Below are positions 51,801-60,356 of a stretch of DNA of 64,000 bases, piece by piece; within the stretch, counting starts at the first letter, position 1; each line of letters starts with the position of its first letter. The DNA comes from Streptomyces sp. NBC_01465. GTDB lineage: Bacteria > Actinomycetota > Actinomycetes > Streptomycetales > Streptomycetaceae. The stretch lies in assembly GCF_036227325.1 (NCBI RefSeq), contig NZ_CP109467.1:3658001-3722000 (forward strand), in the 5' to 3' direction. The position numbers and the translations under genes were made by a program. The notes below the pieces were generated by a model. That model ran no database searches. It was not told the DNA's origin and was given only the letters and a program-made list of their open reading frames with translations.

Positions 51801-51900
51801 CGGCGGGACGCTGTGGCGCAGCACCGGCAACGGCAAGGGGTCGTTCTCCGGACGCGTGAAGATCAGCACCGGGTGGCAGGGCTTCAAGGGGCTGTACTGA
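48802..51900 (+). CDS. Secreted FG-GAP/VCBS repeat protein
   Basis: Exported protein of 1032 aa. A signal peptide (about 1-33: ...AALVVLAVTAGLGLAAVPAAVAG) is followed by a long beta-propeller-like region and a FlgD-like Ig segment (GNLTARWNLRSTAGALVPNGNYTVTVTAKPADGSG). It ends in FG-GAP-type repeats with the calcium-loop pattern GDxNGDGxxDL: GDLNGDRRNDIL, GDVTGDGLPDLI, GDFNGDGFGDLL and GDITGDGKADFV. Such proteins are adhesive or enzyme-carrying surface proteins; here no enzyme domain is evident. TTG 48802 has GGGAGA five bases upstream and is the preferred start. A long hairpin follows the stop. Confidence 0.92.
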   Translation: MASLRSTRGVTAALVVLAVTAGLGLAAVPAAVAGTTGVTAEKVFQSDRYVPRSDTLYSAGATGYLHAQEGSSGYLWTSYATGATTQLGSLPRAAGAGYLGSSSDLVTEVVSATEKVVLRDLAAGTSTDVAITHGTYKATYGSHVLTQSQDADGNRLLWLYGAGAEGTTVEGWPTGITTNFSVVGGDSTTAVISYTLDGTYRLALVDLASAKVTGTVAASASTSASAEPVSAVLSADHVVWSSQDPTVAHVLDRADLSAADRTLALPVPSNEQIPGATTLGIAGDWLVVARTVPSQPGDYADKSGERLMAVPLTGGDAITLLRHAKATLASAPDGSLLAVGGADSGHWAVRRITASGSQTPALTEVTAVPSVAAKIGQLSLQNGNLATQEADGSFMGSYQTRTIASTGTSYVPSSPTWQSWSYSTRTGPYSTGDGRAVMFASHYDTAESNLQSISPDDQAGFFRTPSAYGSMLEVSGRYAIVNGTSPTKQYVGDLGVYTNLEPILTRSVTAASIWGTKLWTPGTTAGVVTAKDLKTGTTTDTVSTGAPCVPKELQAVGRWIYWSCGATDVSGVYDRTTKKSILVPVGPALVGDGYLVRNDTAAGALKLTAFADGTATTRTIGAFTGSAGTRGVKWTVDKFGGPAAYVDADQQIHLVPSGVATQAIGSIESEVTDNRWEASAATDPWWQYRALLNKPAASWTATVTSKATGSVVRTFSGGPVNGNLTARWNLRSTAGALVPNGNYTVTVTAKPADGSGAAMTTSQSVRVSVGAAVRRDFTNSGSWAPDGIGDLLTLSSSGVVSYRPGNGTGGFNGAMSASGWPSTVTLVPFGDLNGDRRNDILVRLSSGELRAYKTMVGQAFVTGTPYKSLGKGWNQYNLLTSPGDVTGDGLPDLIARVATTGVTYLYKGTSTGGLSAKVQIASNWKNYRQLAGVGDFNGDGFGDLLGKDQNNILWRYDGNGKGGFKPRVQLATAWGSSYNAIIGTGDITGDGKADFVTRDTGGTLWRSTGNGKGSFSGRVKISTGWQGFKGLY

Positions 51901-51938
51901 CGTGACCTGAGGGGCCCGAGAGGGTCCCTCAGCTCACG
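51901..51938. terminator. Terminator between FG-GAP gene and TetR gene
   Basis: A 38-nt near-perfect hairpin: CGTGA-C-CTGAGGG-G-CCC pairs across a GAGA loop with GGG-T-CCCTCAG-C-TCACG. It starts one base after the FG-GAP stop and contains the TetR stop codon (51929-51931), so it can serve both convergent genes. Confidence 0.75.
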
Positions 51939-52540
51939 TACACCCCGGCCCGCGCCCCCGCGACCGCCGCCTCCGCCGCCCTGTCCGCGGCCTCCTCGTC
52001 GAGCGGGAGGCCGCTGGCGAGCAGGCGGTAGTAGAGGGGGGCCGACACCGCCGCGATCACCTCGCGCGGGTCCGTCCCCGCGGGCAGTTCGCCGCGCTCG
52101 ACGGCCTGGGCGACGACCGGCGCCCACTCCTCGATGCGTACCTCGTAGAAGCGGCGCAGCGCCTCCGCCGTGCGTTCGTCGCAGGTCGCGGCGGCGATCA
52201 CCGCCTGGAAGATCGGGCCCTGGCGGGGGTCGGCGAGGGTCGTCGCGACGAGGCGGGCGTTGGCGCGGAGGTCCGCCTCCAGGGATCCCGTGTCCGTACG
52301 GGAGACGGAGTCCTCGGCCATGGAGGCGATGAGGTCGGCGATCAGTCCGTACGTCGACGACCAGCGGCGGTAGACCGTGGTCTTGCCGACCTCCGCGCGG
52401 GCGGCCACGTCCGCCAGGTCGAGCCCGCTCAGCCCGTGCTCGGCGATCGCGTCGCCCGTCGCCTGCAGCACGGAGGCCCTGACCCGGGCGGTGCGCCCGC
52501 CGGGGCGGACCGTGCCGGGTTCCACGACGTCGGATCCCAT
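51929..52540 (-). CDS. TetR family transcriptional regulator
   Basis: Repressor of 203 aa. Helix-turn-helix at about 22-67 (ASVLQATGDAIAEHGLSGLDLADVAARAEVGKTTVYRRWSSTYGLIADLI) is followed by a ligand-binding domain of the TetR_C type with no assigned effector. ATG 52540 has GGTGG upstream. A 22-bp palindrome sits 20 bp upstream of the start, and two related sites occur before the MFS gene 6 kb away, suggesting that this protein also controls the efflux genes there. It converges with the FG-GAP gene. Confidence 0.92.
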   Translation of the reverse strand: MGSDVVEPGTVRPGGRTARVRASVLQATGDAIAEHGLSGLDLADVAARAEVGKTTVYRRWSSTYGLIADLIASMAEDSVSRTDTGSLEADLRANARLVATTLADPRQGPIFQAVIAAATCDERTAEALRRFYEVRIEEWAPVVAQAVERGELPAGTDPREVIAAVSAPLYYRLLASGLPLDEEAADRAAEAAVAGARAGVYVS

Positions 52541-52560
52541 GATCCACCCACCTTCAGCTC

Positions 52561-52582
52561 TAATGGAACACTGGATCCATTA
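52561..52582. promoter_or_regulatory. TetR-type operator, site 1
   Basis: A 22-bp palindrome with perfect 6-bp arms TAATGG and CCATTA around a 10-bp centre, 20 bp upstream of the TetR start. It matches the reverse complement of site 2 (58307-58328) at 17 of 22 positions. A separate 12-bp palindrome TTCTGGCCAGAA follows at 52600-52611. Confidence 0.65.
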
Positions 52583-52734
52583 AAGCGCGCCCGGGTGCCT
52601 TCTGGCCAGAAAGCCGAATGTGACAGACCTTGTGACAGAGCTGTCGCCGTCCCGTCCACTTCCTCACAGCTGGCGAACATAAGGTCGAATCGGCCCTGAT
52701 GAGGGGCCATTCTTGTGATCCGGCAGGGGTGGGG

Positions 52735-54723
52735 ATGGAACAGCTCAGAAGGCTTCGGGCGGTATGGAGCCGACACGCACCGCGGCAATTGCGGCGGCTG
52801 CGCCCCCACTACCCCCGCCCGGGACGGAGCCGCGTACGGCGCTGGATACCGTCCCTGCGGCAGTCGCTGCTGCTCCTCCTGTGGACGGTCTCCACGCTGG
52901 CTGCGGTCGTCGGCATCGCGTACGCGCGCACCGACATACCCACCGACCTCAACGCCTTCGCCAAGCAGCAGGACAACGTCTACTACTGGGCCGACGGCAC
53001 CGAGATGGCCCGCGTCGGCCCCGTCGACCGGCAGGCGATGCCGCTGGACCGCATCCCCGACTCCCTCGAATGGGCCGTGCTCTCCGCCGAGAACGCCTCC
53101 TTCTACACCGACCGCGGCGTCTCCCCGAAGGGCATCGGCCGCGCGCTGCTCGCGATGGTGTCCGGCGGAGACACCCAGGGCGGCTCGACGATCACCCAGC
53201 AGTACGTGAAGAACGTCTACCTCAACCAGGACCAGACGGTGACCCGCAAGATCACCGAGATGTTCATCTCGGTGAAGCTGGACAACCGGATGACCAAGGA
53301 CGAGATCCTCGACGGCTATCTCAACTCCAGCTGGTTCGGCCGCGGCGCCTACGGGGTGCAGCGCGCCGCGAAGGCCTACTACGGCAAGGACGTCTCCCAA
53401 CTCGACGCAGGGCAGGGCGCGTTCCTCGCCACGCTCCTCAAGGGCGCCGCCCTCTACGACCCGTCGACGAGCCCCGCCAACCACGCGCGGGCCGTGAAGC
53501 GGTGGAACTGGACGCTGGACCGGATGGTGAAGACCGGCCATCTCTCCGCCGCCGAGCGGGCCACGTACAAGACCTTCCCCGAGCCGATCGCACCGCCCAA
53601 GCCGGTCGGGCTCAGCGGTCAGACGGGCTATCTCGTGGACACCGCGCGGATGTACGTCGCTTCGCGCAGCGGCATCTCCGACGCCCAGTTCGACCTCGGC
53701 GGCTACCAGGTCTACACGACCTTCCAGAAGCCGAAGGTCACCGCGCTGGCCGCCGCCGTGAAGGACAAGCTGGGGGAGCTCAAGCCGAAGACCCGCCCCG
53801 CCGACCGCCATGTGCGCGTCGGCGCGGCCTCCGTCGCCACCGACGGCCGCATCCTCGCCCTCTACGGCGGACCCGACTACATCGAGCAGGGCTTCGACGA
53901 CGCGGGCATCTCGATCGTGCCCGCCGGGACGACGTACGCCCCCTTCGTCTACGCGGCAGGACTGCGCGACGGCGCCCTGCTGGAACGCGACAAACCCCGT
54001 GTCCCCGTCACCCCGAGAGCGGTCTACAACGGGGACGACAAGGCCGAGGTGCGCACCCCGGAAGGCCCGTACTGGAGCCGCGACGGGAAGATCGTCAAGA
54101 CGCTCAACGCGGGCGGCCAGTCGTGGGGTCCGACGAGTCTGGGCCGGTCCGTGAGCAACGCCGTCAACGGTCCCGTCGTACAGCTCGGCATGGACGTCGG
54201 CCTCGACCGCGTGCGCCAGGCGTCCGTCGACGCGGGCCTGCTGCCGGACAGCTTCGGCGCGCAGGTGCCCTCCTTCTCGCTGGGCAGCGCGACGCCGAGC
54301 CCGATCCGGCTGGCCAGCGCGTACGGAACCTTCGCGGCCGCCGGTACGCACACCGAGCCGTACTCCGTCCTGCGCGTCACGCACATCGGCGAGCAGCAGT
54401 CGCTGCGCCGGCCCGAGGTCACGCACCCGTTCACCCCGGAGGTCGCCGCCGACGTCGACCAGGCGCTGAAGAACGCAGTTACCGATGGTGCTTCAACTGC
54501 GGTCGGGCAAGCGGGTGTTGATCTGGCCGGGCTGCCGGGGACGGCACTGGACGGCACGTCCGCCGCGTTCGCGGGCTACGACCGTACGGCGGCGACGACC
54601 GTCTCCGTCTTCCGTGTCGACCCCAAGACGCAGACGCTGCTGCCCCTGAAGGGGCTGGGCGCCGGCTTCCCCACGGACATCTGGACGCAGTACGAGAAGA
54701 CGTCACTTCTTCAGAAACCGTGA
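52735..54723 (+). CDS. Class A penicillin-binding protein with degenerate transpeptidase domain
   Basis: Membrane-anchored protein of 662 aa. One N-terminal helix (about 44-64) is followed by a GT51 glycosyltransferase with Glu119 in LSAENASFYTDRG, the Gly-rich GGSTITQQYVKNVYL, and the matching downstream helices. The transpeptidase part keeps the fold but lacks its catalytic residues: SXXK is GTTYA (398-402, no Ser or Lys), SXN is AVN (476-478), and KTG is LPG (600-602). So it should polymerise but not cross-link glycan strands. ATG 52735 follows a GGGG site; the longer frame to 52699 is not needed. Its end overlaps the convergent deacetylase gene by 21 bp. Confidence 0.88.
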   Translation: MEQLRRLRAVWSRHAPRQLRRLRPHYPRPGRSRVRRWIPSLRQSLLLLLWTVSTLAAVVGIAYARTDIPTDLNAFAKQQDNVYYWADGTEMARVGPVDRQAMPLDRIPDSLEWAVLSAENASFYTDRGVSPKGIGRALLAMVSGGDTQGGSTITQQYVKNVYLNQDQTVTRKITEMFISVKLDNRMTKDEILDGYLNSSWFGRGAYGVQRAAKAYYGKDVSQLDAGQGAFLATLLKGAALYDPSTSPANHARAVKRWNWTLDRMVKTGHLSAAERATYKTFPEPIAPPKPVGLSGQTGYLVDTARMYVASRSGISDAQFDLGGYQVYTTFQKPKVTALAAAVKDKLGELKPKTRPADRHVRVGAASVATDGRILALYGGPDYIEQGFDDAGISIVPAGTTYAPFVYAAGLRDGALLERDKPRVPVTPRAVYNGDDKAEVRTPEGPYWSRDGKIVKTLNAGGQSWGPTSLGRSVSNAVNGPVVQLGMDVGLDRVRQASVDAGLLPDSFGAQVPSFSLGSATPSPIRLASAYGTFAAAGTHTEPYSVLRVTHIGEQQSLRRPEVTHPFTPEVAADVDQALKNAVTDGASTAVGQAGVDLAGLPGTALDGTSAAFAGYDRTAATTVSVFRVDPKTQTLLPLKGLGAGFPTDIWTQYEKTSLLQKP

Positions 54724-55974
54724 CCAGTCGGGGGACTCCGAGGGGTCCAGATTGCGCAACTTGGCCAGTACGGCGGGATCCTGCACGTCCAGCCAGTCGG
54801 ACAGCTCCTTGAACGAGACGCACTCCACGCCGTCGCGCCGGCACACGTCCTTCATGACGTCCGCGATGGCCTGCATATAGATGCCGCCGTTCCACGTCTC
54901 GAAGTGGTTGCCGATGAACAGCGGGGCGCGGCTGCCGTTGTAGACGCGCTGGAATCCGTTCAAGTAGCCCTGGACCGCCTGCTTTTCCCACTGCTGGTAC
55001 TTGGCCGGGTCGCCCTGCGTGACGTCGCCGCCGGACTGGTTGTAGAGGAAGTTGAAGTCCATCGACAGGACCTGGAAGTCCTTGCCGGGGAAGGGCATCA
55101 GCTGGAGCGGGAAGTTCCAGAGGCCGTTCTTCTTCGCCGGCCACACCTGGAATTCGCCGGGTGAGCTGGCGTCGTACCGCCATCCGTACGACTTCGCCGC
55201 CGGGAGAAGGTTCTTCTGGCCCTCCAGGCAGGGCGCCCGGCCGCCGACCAGCTCGCGCGCGTAGTCGAAGGGCAGCGGCGGGATGTCCTTGAAGCCGGTG
55301 TTGGTCTTCCAGTTCTGCACGAAGGAGTACGCCTGGGCTATCTCGCTCCGCCAGTCCGCGGTGCTCCACTTGGCACCGCCCGGATCGGGGGCGCAGAAGT
55401 GGCCGTTGAAGTGGGTGCCGATCTCGTCGCCGGCCTCGTACGCGAGCCTCAGCTGCTCCAGCGTCTCCTTGATGTGCTCCTCGGTGGGGAAGTCGATCGC
55501 CGACGCACCGGCGGAGTGGAGGGGTGCGTGGTAGAGCTTCCGTTTGGCGTCCGGCAGCAGATAGATGCCGCTGAGGAAGAACGTCATCTGCGCGTCGTAC
55601 TTCTCGCCCAACTCCCGGAAACGGGAGAAGAGATGGTCGTCGTTCTCGAGTGCGCCGTCCCACGAGAACACCACGAACTGCGGGGGCTTCTCGCCCGGCT
55701 TCAGCTTCTTCGGCTTGAGCTGCTTGGGCTGCGGTCCGGTGTACGAGGTGGAGCCGTCGCCGATGACCTCGGTCTTCCCGTCCCAGGACGGGCTCGCCGT
55801 GGCGGTCGGCGCATGGGCCACCGGCTTGGCGTGCGACGTGGTGGCGGCCGCTCGACCCGACGAGTTGCCCGAACTTCCGGCCATCAGCGCCAGCGCCACC
55901 ACCCCGGCAACGCCGGCGGCGGCCGCACCGGCGGCCGCCCCCTGCTTCTTCCTCGTGTTCAGCGCGTTCAGCAT
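54703..55974 (-). CDS. Polysaccharide deacetylase-like secreted protein
   Basis: Exported protein of 423 aa. A hydrophobic N-terminal segment (about 14-32) anchors or exports it. A Pro/Lys-rich linker (about 75-93) leads to a NodB-type domain: the first metal-binding acid is in VVFSWDGALENDD, and GDEIGTHFNGHFC carries the two histidines. The late active-site histidine is in FIGNHFETW. Substrates could be chitin, peptidoglycan or another glycan. ATG 55974 begins MLNALNTRKKQ, with GGGG upstream. The tail overlaps the convergent PBP gene by 21 bp, so both concern the cell wall. Confidence 0.87.
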   Translation of the reverse strand: MLNALNTRKKQGAAAGAAAAGVAGVVALALMAGSSGNSSGRAAATTSHAKPVAHAPTATASPSWDGKTEVIGDGSTSYTGPQPKQLKPKKLKPGEKPPQFVVFSWDGALENDDHLFSRFRELGEKYDAQMTFFLSGIYLLPDAKRKLYHAPLHSAGASAIDFPTEEHIKETLEQLRLAYEAGDEIGTHFNGHFCAPDPGGAKWSTADWRSEIAQAYSFVQNWKTNTGFKDIPPLPFDYARELVGGRAPCLEGQKNLLPAAKSYGWRYDASSPGEFQVWPAKKNGLWNFPLQLMPFPGKDFQVLSMDFNFLYNQSGGDVTQGDPAKYQQWEKQAVQGYLNGFQRVYNGSRAPLFIGNHFETWNGGIYMQAIADVMKDVCRRDGVECVSFKELSDWLDVQDPAVLAKLRNLDPSESPDWSRFLKK

Positions 55975-56048
55975 GCAGCCCCGTCCGTGGATCGATCCCC
56001 CGCCCCCCGCGATCATGGCATCCCGGGCGGCGGGGCATCCCACCCCCA

Positions 56049-57386
56049 TCAGGCGGCCAGAGCGACCGCACCGACCGCCGGGGTCCGCAGCACCCGCCGG
56101 GCCGTGCCCAGGCTGGTGCCGAGCGTGGCCGCCGCGGCGATCGCGACGATGGCCAGCCAGATGCCGAGCCCCTGGTCGGGGAGGACCGAGTCCGTACGGA
56201 CCGAGGTGAAGGCGATGATCCCGGCGAGCCCCGAGATGCTGCCGAAGAAGACGCCGGTCAGTGTCAGCACGAGCCCCTCGCAGCCGACCATCCCCAGGAC
56301 CTGCCCGGGGGTGGCCCCGGCGAGACGCTGCTGGCCGAACTCCTGGCTGCGGTAACTCGTCGCCGCGTACAGGCTGTTGATCAGCATGATGCAGGAGAAG
56401 ACCACGATGATCCCGACGACCACCAGGTTGAGCGTCTCCAGGTTCTTGTCGTCGACCGACTTGGTGAGGCCCGACGCCTTGATCGCGTCGCTCTCGACGG
56501 CCTGCATGTAGAGCGTCGCCGTCGCCATCCCGATGAAGAGGATCAGCGGCATCAGGATTCCGGCCAACTCCCCTGCCCTGCGGCGCATGTTGAGTACGGC
56601 CAGATAGCCGCTCGCCCCTCCGAGGGCGGCCAGCGGCCGCTCCAGCACTCCGAGCAGACCCTGCAGCAGCATCGGCGAGAAGACCGCGAAGCCGACCGCG
56701 AGGAGGATCGATCCGTACGCGGCGGGCGCCATGGCCATCGGGTCGGTGGAGTCCATCGCGAAGGTGGTCAGGACGGCTCCACCGCCGGCCACGAGAGCAC
56801 CGTAACCGGCGAACTTCCGTCCCCTGCCCGGGGTTTTACGCACTCCGGCGGCGGCCCGCGTCGCCCGCCGCACCGCCAGGAACGCGGCGCCGACGGAGGC
56901 GATCAGGGCGATGGAGATGCCCGACGAGAGAGCGATCGGCCCGAAGGAGTACTGCACGCTCTTCGCCACCTGGCCGCTGTCCTGGAACATCCCCAGGAGC
57001 GCCCGCCCGGCCAGCATCGCAGGACCGATCGCGAGCAGCGCCCCGACGAGCCCGACCGCGGCCGCCTCGCCGACGACCATCCGCTTGATCTGCGCGGGAG
57101 TTGCCCCCGTCGAGCGCAGCAGAGCGATCTCCGACGACCGCTGGCGGACATTGACCGTCAGCGTGGAGGCGACGGCGAAGAAGACGAGCAGCGAGCCGTA
57201 CCCGCCGACGACGGACGCCGCCGTGGAGAGCGACTCCGAGCTGACGGAGTCGACGCCCGCGCCGCCCGCCGTGTCGTGCATCGAGTTGAACGTCATGATG
57301 ATCGCGGCCCCCAGGAAGGCGGACAGCAGCGTCGCGGCGAAGCGCCCCGGACGGAGCCGGATCGAGCGCAGGGCGAGAGTGAACAT
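56049..57386 (-). CDS. ABC transporter permease, FtsX type
   Basis: Permease of 445 aa, shorter than the usual FtsX/MacB (600-850 aa). It has an N-terminal helix, an FtsX domain (NVRQRSSEIALLRSTGATPAQIKRMVVGEAAAVG), and a second one (QEFGQQRLAGATPGQVLGMVGCEG), with only short extracytoplasmic segments. It probably exports peptides or antibiotics together with the ATPase encoded 3 bp upstream. The start is the ATG at 57386. The region between the two FtsX copies lacks the large extracellular domain found in full-length members. Confidence 0.9.
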   Translation of the reverse strand: MFTLALRSIRLRPGRFAATLLSAFLGAAIIMTFNSMHDTAGGAGVDSVSSESLSTAASVVGGYGSLLVFFAVASTLTVNVRQRSSEIALLRSTGATPAQIKRMVVGEAAAVGLVGALLAIGPAMLAGRALLGMFQDSGQVAKSVQYSFGPIALSSGISIALIASVGAAFLAVRRATRAAAGVRKTPGRGRKFAGYGALVAGGGAVLTTFAMDSTDPMAMAPAAYGSILLAVGFAVFSPMLLQGLLGVLERPLAALGGASGYLAVLNMRRRAGELAGILMPLILFIGMATATLYMQAVESDAIKASGLTKSVDDKNLETLNLVVVGIIVVFSCIMLINSLYAATSYRSQEFGQQRLAGATPGQVLGMVGCEGLVLTLTGVFFGSISGLAGIIAFTSVRTDSVLPDQGLGIWLAIVAIAAAATLGTSLGTARRVLRTPAVGAVALAA

Positions 57387-57389
57387 GGC

Positions 57390-58169
<780 letters not shown>

Positions 58170-58306
58170 CCTGGTCAACTCCCTCGTGGCACCTGCTCTG
58201 TGCTGTCGGGTTCGACGCTACGGAGGACGGGCGGCGCGATCGATGGCCGTAAACACCGAGCCCGGGGTGTACCTGAGCGCACCCACGGTGCACCGGCCAG
58301 CATCCA

Positions 58307-58328
58307 AAACGGTTCCACAGTTCCATTA
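58307..58328. promoter_or_regulatory. TetR-type operator, site 2
   Basis: AAACGG-N10-CCATTA, similar to site 1 near the TetR gene (17 of 22 matches to its reverse complement). It lies between the divergent ABC ATPase and MFS genes, 79 bp before the MFS start. Confidence 0.55.
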
Positions 58329-58358
58329 GCGCGTCTGCCCTGCTACGGTGAACCCACT

Positions 58359-58380
58359 TAACGGAACCACAAACCCGTTA
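58359..58380. promoter_or_regulatory. TetR-type operator, site 3
   Basis: TAACGG-N10-CCGTTA with perfect 6-bp arms (a further T/A pair extends each), 52 bp (about five helical turns) from site 2 and 27 bp before the MFS start. It matches site 1 at 14 of 22 positions. Confidence 0.6.
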
Positions 58381-58407
58381 AAGCTCCTGCCTCAGGAAGG
58401 GCACGCC

Positions 58408-59850
58408 ATGTCCGCACCCACGCAGACCCGTCCGCACTCCACCGCTTCACCACGCGCCTCCCATATGACGGGCCGTCAAAAGCTGGTCCTCACCCTCCTC
58501 CTGGGCGCCCAGTTCATGATCGCCGTCGACTTCTCGATCCTGAACGTCGCGCTGCCCGTCGTCGGCGAGGGCCTCGGCTTCTCCCTCTCCCACCTCCAGT
58601 GGATCGCCACCGCGTTCGCTCTGGCCGCCGCCGGATTCACCCTCCTCTTCGGCCGCGTGGCCGACCTGATCGGCCGCAAGCGCCTCTTCATCGGCGGAAT
58701 GACCGTCCTCGGCCTCTCCTCGGCCCTCGGCGGACTCGCCACCACCCCCGAAGTCCTCATCACCGCACGGGTGTTGCAGGGCCTCGCCACCGCGGCGGTC
58801 ACCCCCGCCGGACTCGCGCTCCTCACCACCGCCTTCCGCGAAGGCCCCCTGCGGGAGCGGGCGTTGGGCCTCAACGGCGCCCTGATGTCCGCCGGATTCA
58901 CCGCAGGAGCCATCCTCGGCGGCCTCCTCACCGACCTCCTCTCCTGGCGCTGGGCCTTCTTCATCAACGTCCCCGTGGCCGCCCTGGTCGTCGCGCTCGC
59001 CCCGTCCCTGATCACCGACTCGCGCCCCGCCGTACGCCCCAAGCTCGACCTCCCCGGCGCCGCGACCGTCACCGGCGGCCTGCTGCTCCTCGTCTACGGA
59101 CTGACGCAGGCGGGCGAATCCGGCTGGACGACCCCCACCACCCTGGCCGCACTCCTCGCCGGCCTCGCCCTCCTCGTCGCCTTCTGGTACGTGGAGAAGC
59201 GCGCGACAGCGCCCCTGGTCCCGATCCGCGTCCTGAAGCGCCGCAGCGTCATCTGGGGCAACACCGCGGGCCTGATCGCCTTCGTCACCGAGACGTCGCT
59301 GGTCTTCCTGCTCACGCTCTACCTGCAGAAGGTCCTGCACTACTCCCCGCTCGCCACCGGTCTCGCCTTCGGCGTCCTCGGTGCCGGCACCGTCATCGGC
59401 GGCACCCTCGGCGGCCGGGCCGTGGGCCGCTTCGGAAGCCGTACGACCATCGTGACCGGAGCCCTGATCCAGACCGCGGCCACCGCCGCCCTCCTGGCCC
59501 TCGGCACCTCGGGCGGCTGGATCTGGCTGCTGCTCGCCGCGACCTTCGTCGGCGGAATCGGCAACATGCTGATGATCGTGGGCTTCATGGTCACCGCGAC
59601 CTCCGGCCTCCCCGACGAGGAGCAGGGCCTGGCCACCGGGCTCGCCACGATGACCCAGCAGGTCGGCATCACCCTCGGCATCCCGGTGATGAGCGCGATC
59701 GCCACCGCCCGGATGGGCGCCGGTCAGGGCTCCGACGCGGTCCTGTCCGGGGTGAGCGTCGCGATCCTCGTCAACTCGGCCCTGGTCCTGGCGGGCGCCG
59801 TGCTCACCGCAGTGTTCCTGGCACCCCGTCGCGAGTTGCGGCGCCGGTGA
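58408..59850 (+). CDS. MFS multidrug efflux transporter, DHA2 (14-TMS) type
   Basis: Transporter of 480 aa with the DHA2/EmrB layout. Motif A is GRVADLIGRKRLFIGG, motif C reads ...MSAGFTAGAILGGLLTDLLSWRWAFFINVP, and there is a late MTQQVGITLGIPVMSAIATAR segment; about 14 hydrophobic helices are expected. It is likely a drug/proton antiporter. ATG 58408 has AGGAAG upstream. It is divergent from an FtsX-type ABC exporter and its promoter region carries sites 2 and 3, related to the site before the TetR gene at 52 kb. Confidence 0.94.
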   Translation: MSAPTQTRPHSTASPRASHMTGRQKLVLTLLLGAQFMIAVDFSILNVALPVVGEGLGFSLSHLQWIATAFALAAAGFTLLFGRVADLIGRKRLFIGGMTVLGLSSALGGLATTPEVLITARVLQGLATAAVTPAGLALLTTAFREGPLRERALGLNGALMSAGFTAGAILGGLLTDLLSWRWAFFINVPVAALVVALAPSLITDSRPAVRPKLDLPGAATVTGGLLLLVYGLTQAGESGWTTPTTLAALLAGLALLVAFWYVEKRATAPLVPIRVLKRRSVIWGNTAGLIAFVTETSLVFLLTLYLQKVLHYSPLATGLAFGVLGAGTVIGGTLGGRAVGRFGSRTTIVTGALIQTAATAALLALGTSGGWIWLLLAATFVGGIGNMLMIVGFMVTATSGLPDEEQGLATGLATMTQQVGITLGIPVMSAIATARMGAGQGSDAVLSGVSVAILVNSALVLAGAVLTAVFLAPRRELRRR

Positions 59851-59893
59851 CCCCGGCCGAAAGTGACAGGGGGGACCCGTCACTGGAGGCGCA

Positions 59894-60355
59894 GTGGTGC
59901 TCGTACTGGAAAACGTGTCGGAAGAAGCCGAGAACGACCTCTACCGCGAGCTGTACGCAGGGCTCCCCGTCCCGATGCCCGACCTGGACGGGGAGCCCTG
60001 GCGTCCGCCGTACGGGACCGTCGCGGGGCGCGAGAACGGGGCGCTGGCGGGCTGGACGGTGTTCTTCGCCGAGGAGCCGGGAAGCAGCACTTCCGTACTC
60101 CAGTGGCTGCTGCTCGACCGCGAACGGCAGCGCATCACGGACGGGCACAACACCACCCACCCCGGCACCCCGGCGGAGATCGAGATCCTCTCCGCCCTGG
60201 CCGCCGAATCGGCCGTCCTGGCCCGCAAGGCGGGGTACGCCCAACTCCGTTGGGGCCAGGCGGAACCCGGCTTCGCGGAGGGCATCGCGACCGCCCTCGG
60301 CGCGCAGCCGTTCAACGACGACGAGGGCTACCGCTTCTACCGCCTGTACCTGTAG
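59894..60355 (+). CDS. Hypothetical protein
   Basis: Soluble protein of 153 aa. The start is GTG 59894 with GGAGG upstream; a second GTG follows in frame. It has acidic surface stretches and a possible acetyltransferase-like or antitoxin-like alpha/beta layout (LQWLLLDRERQRITDG, FAEGIATALGAQPFNDDEGYRFYRLYL). I find no diagnostic motif. The stop lies one base from the convergent arylamine N-acetyltransferase stop. Confidence 0.7.
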   Translation: MVLVLENVSEEAENDLYRELYAGLPVPMPDLDGEPWRPPYGTVAGRENGALAGWTVFFAEEPGSSTSVLQWLLLDRERQRITDGHNTTHPGTPAEIEILSALAAESAVLARKAGYAQLRWGQAEPGFAEGIATALGAQPFNDDEGYRFYRLYL

Positions 60356-60356
60356 C

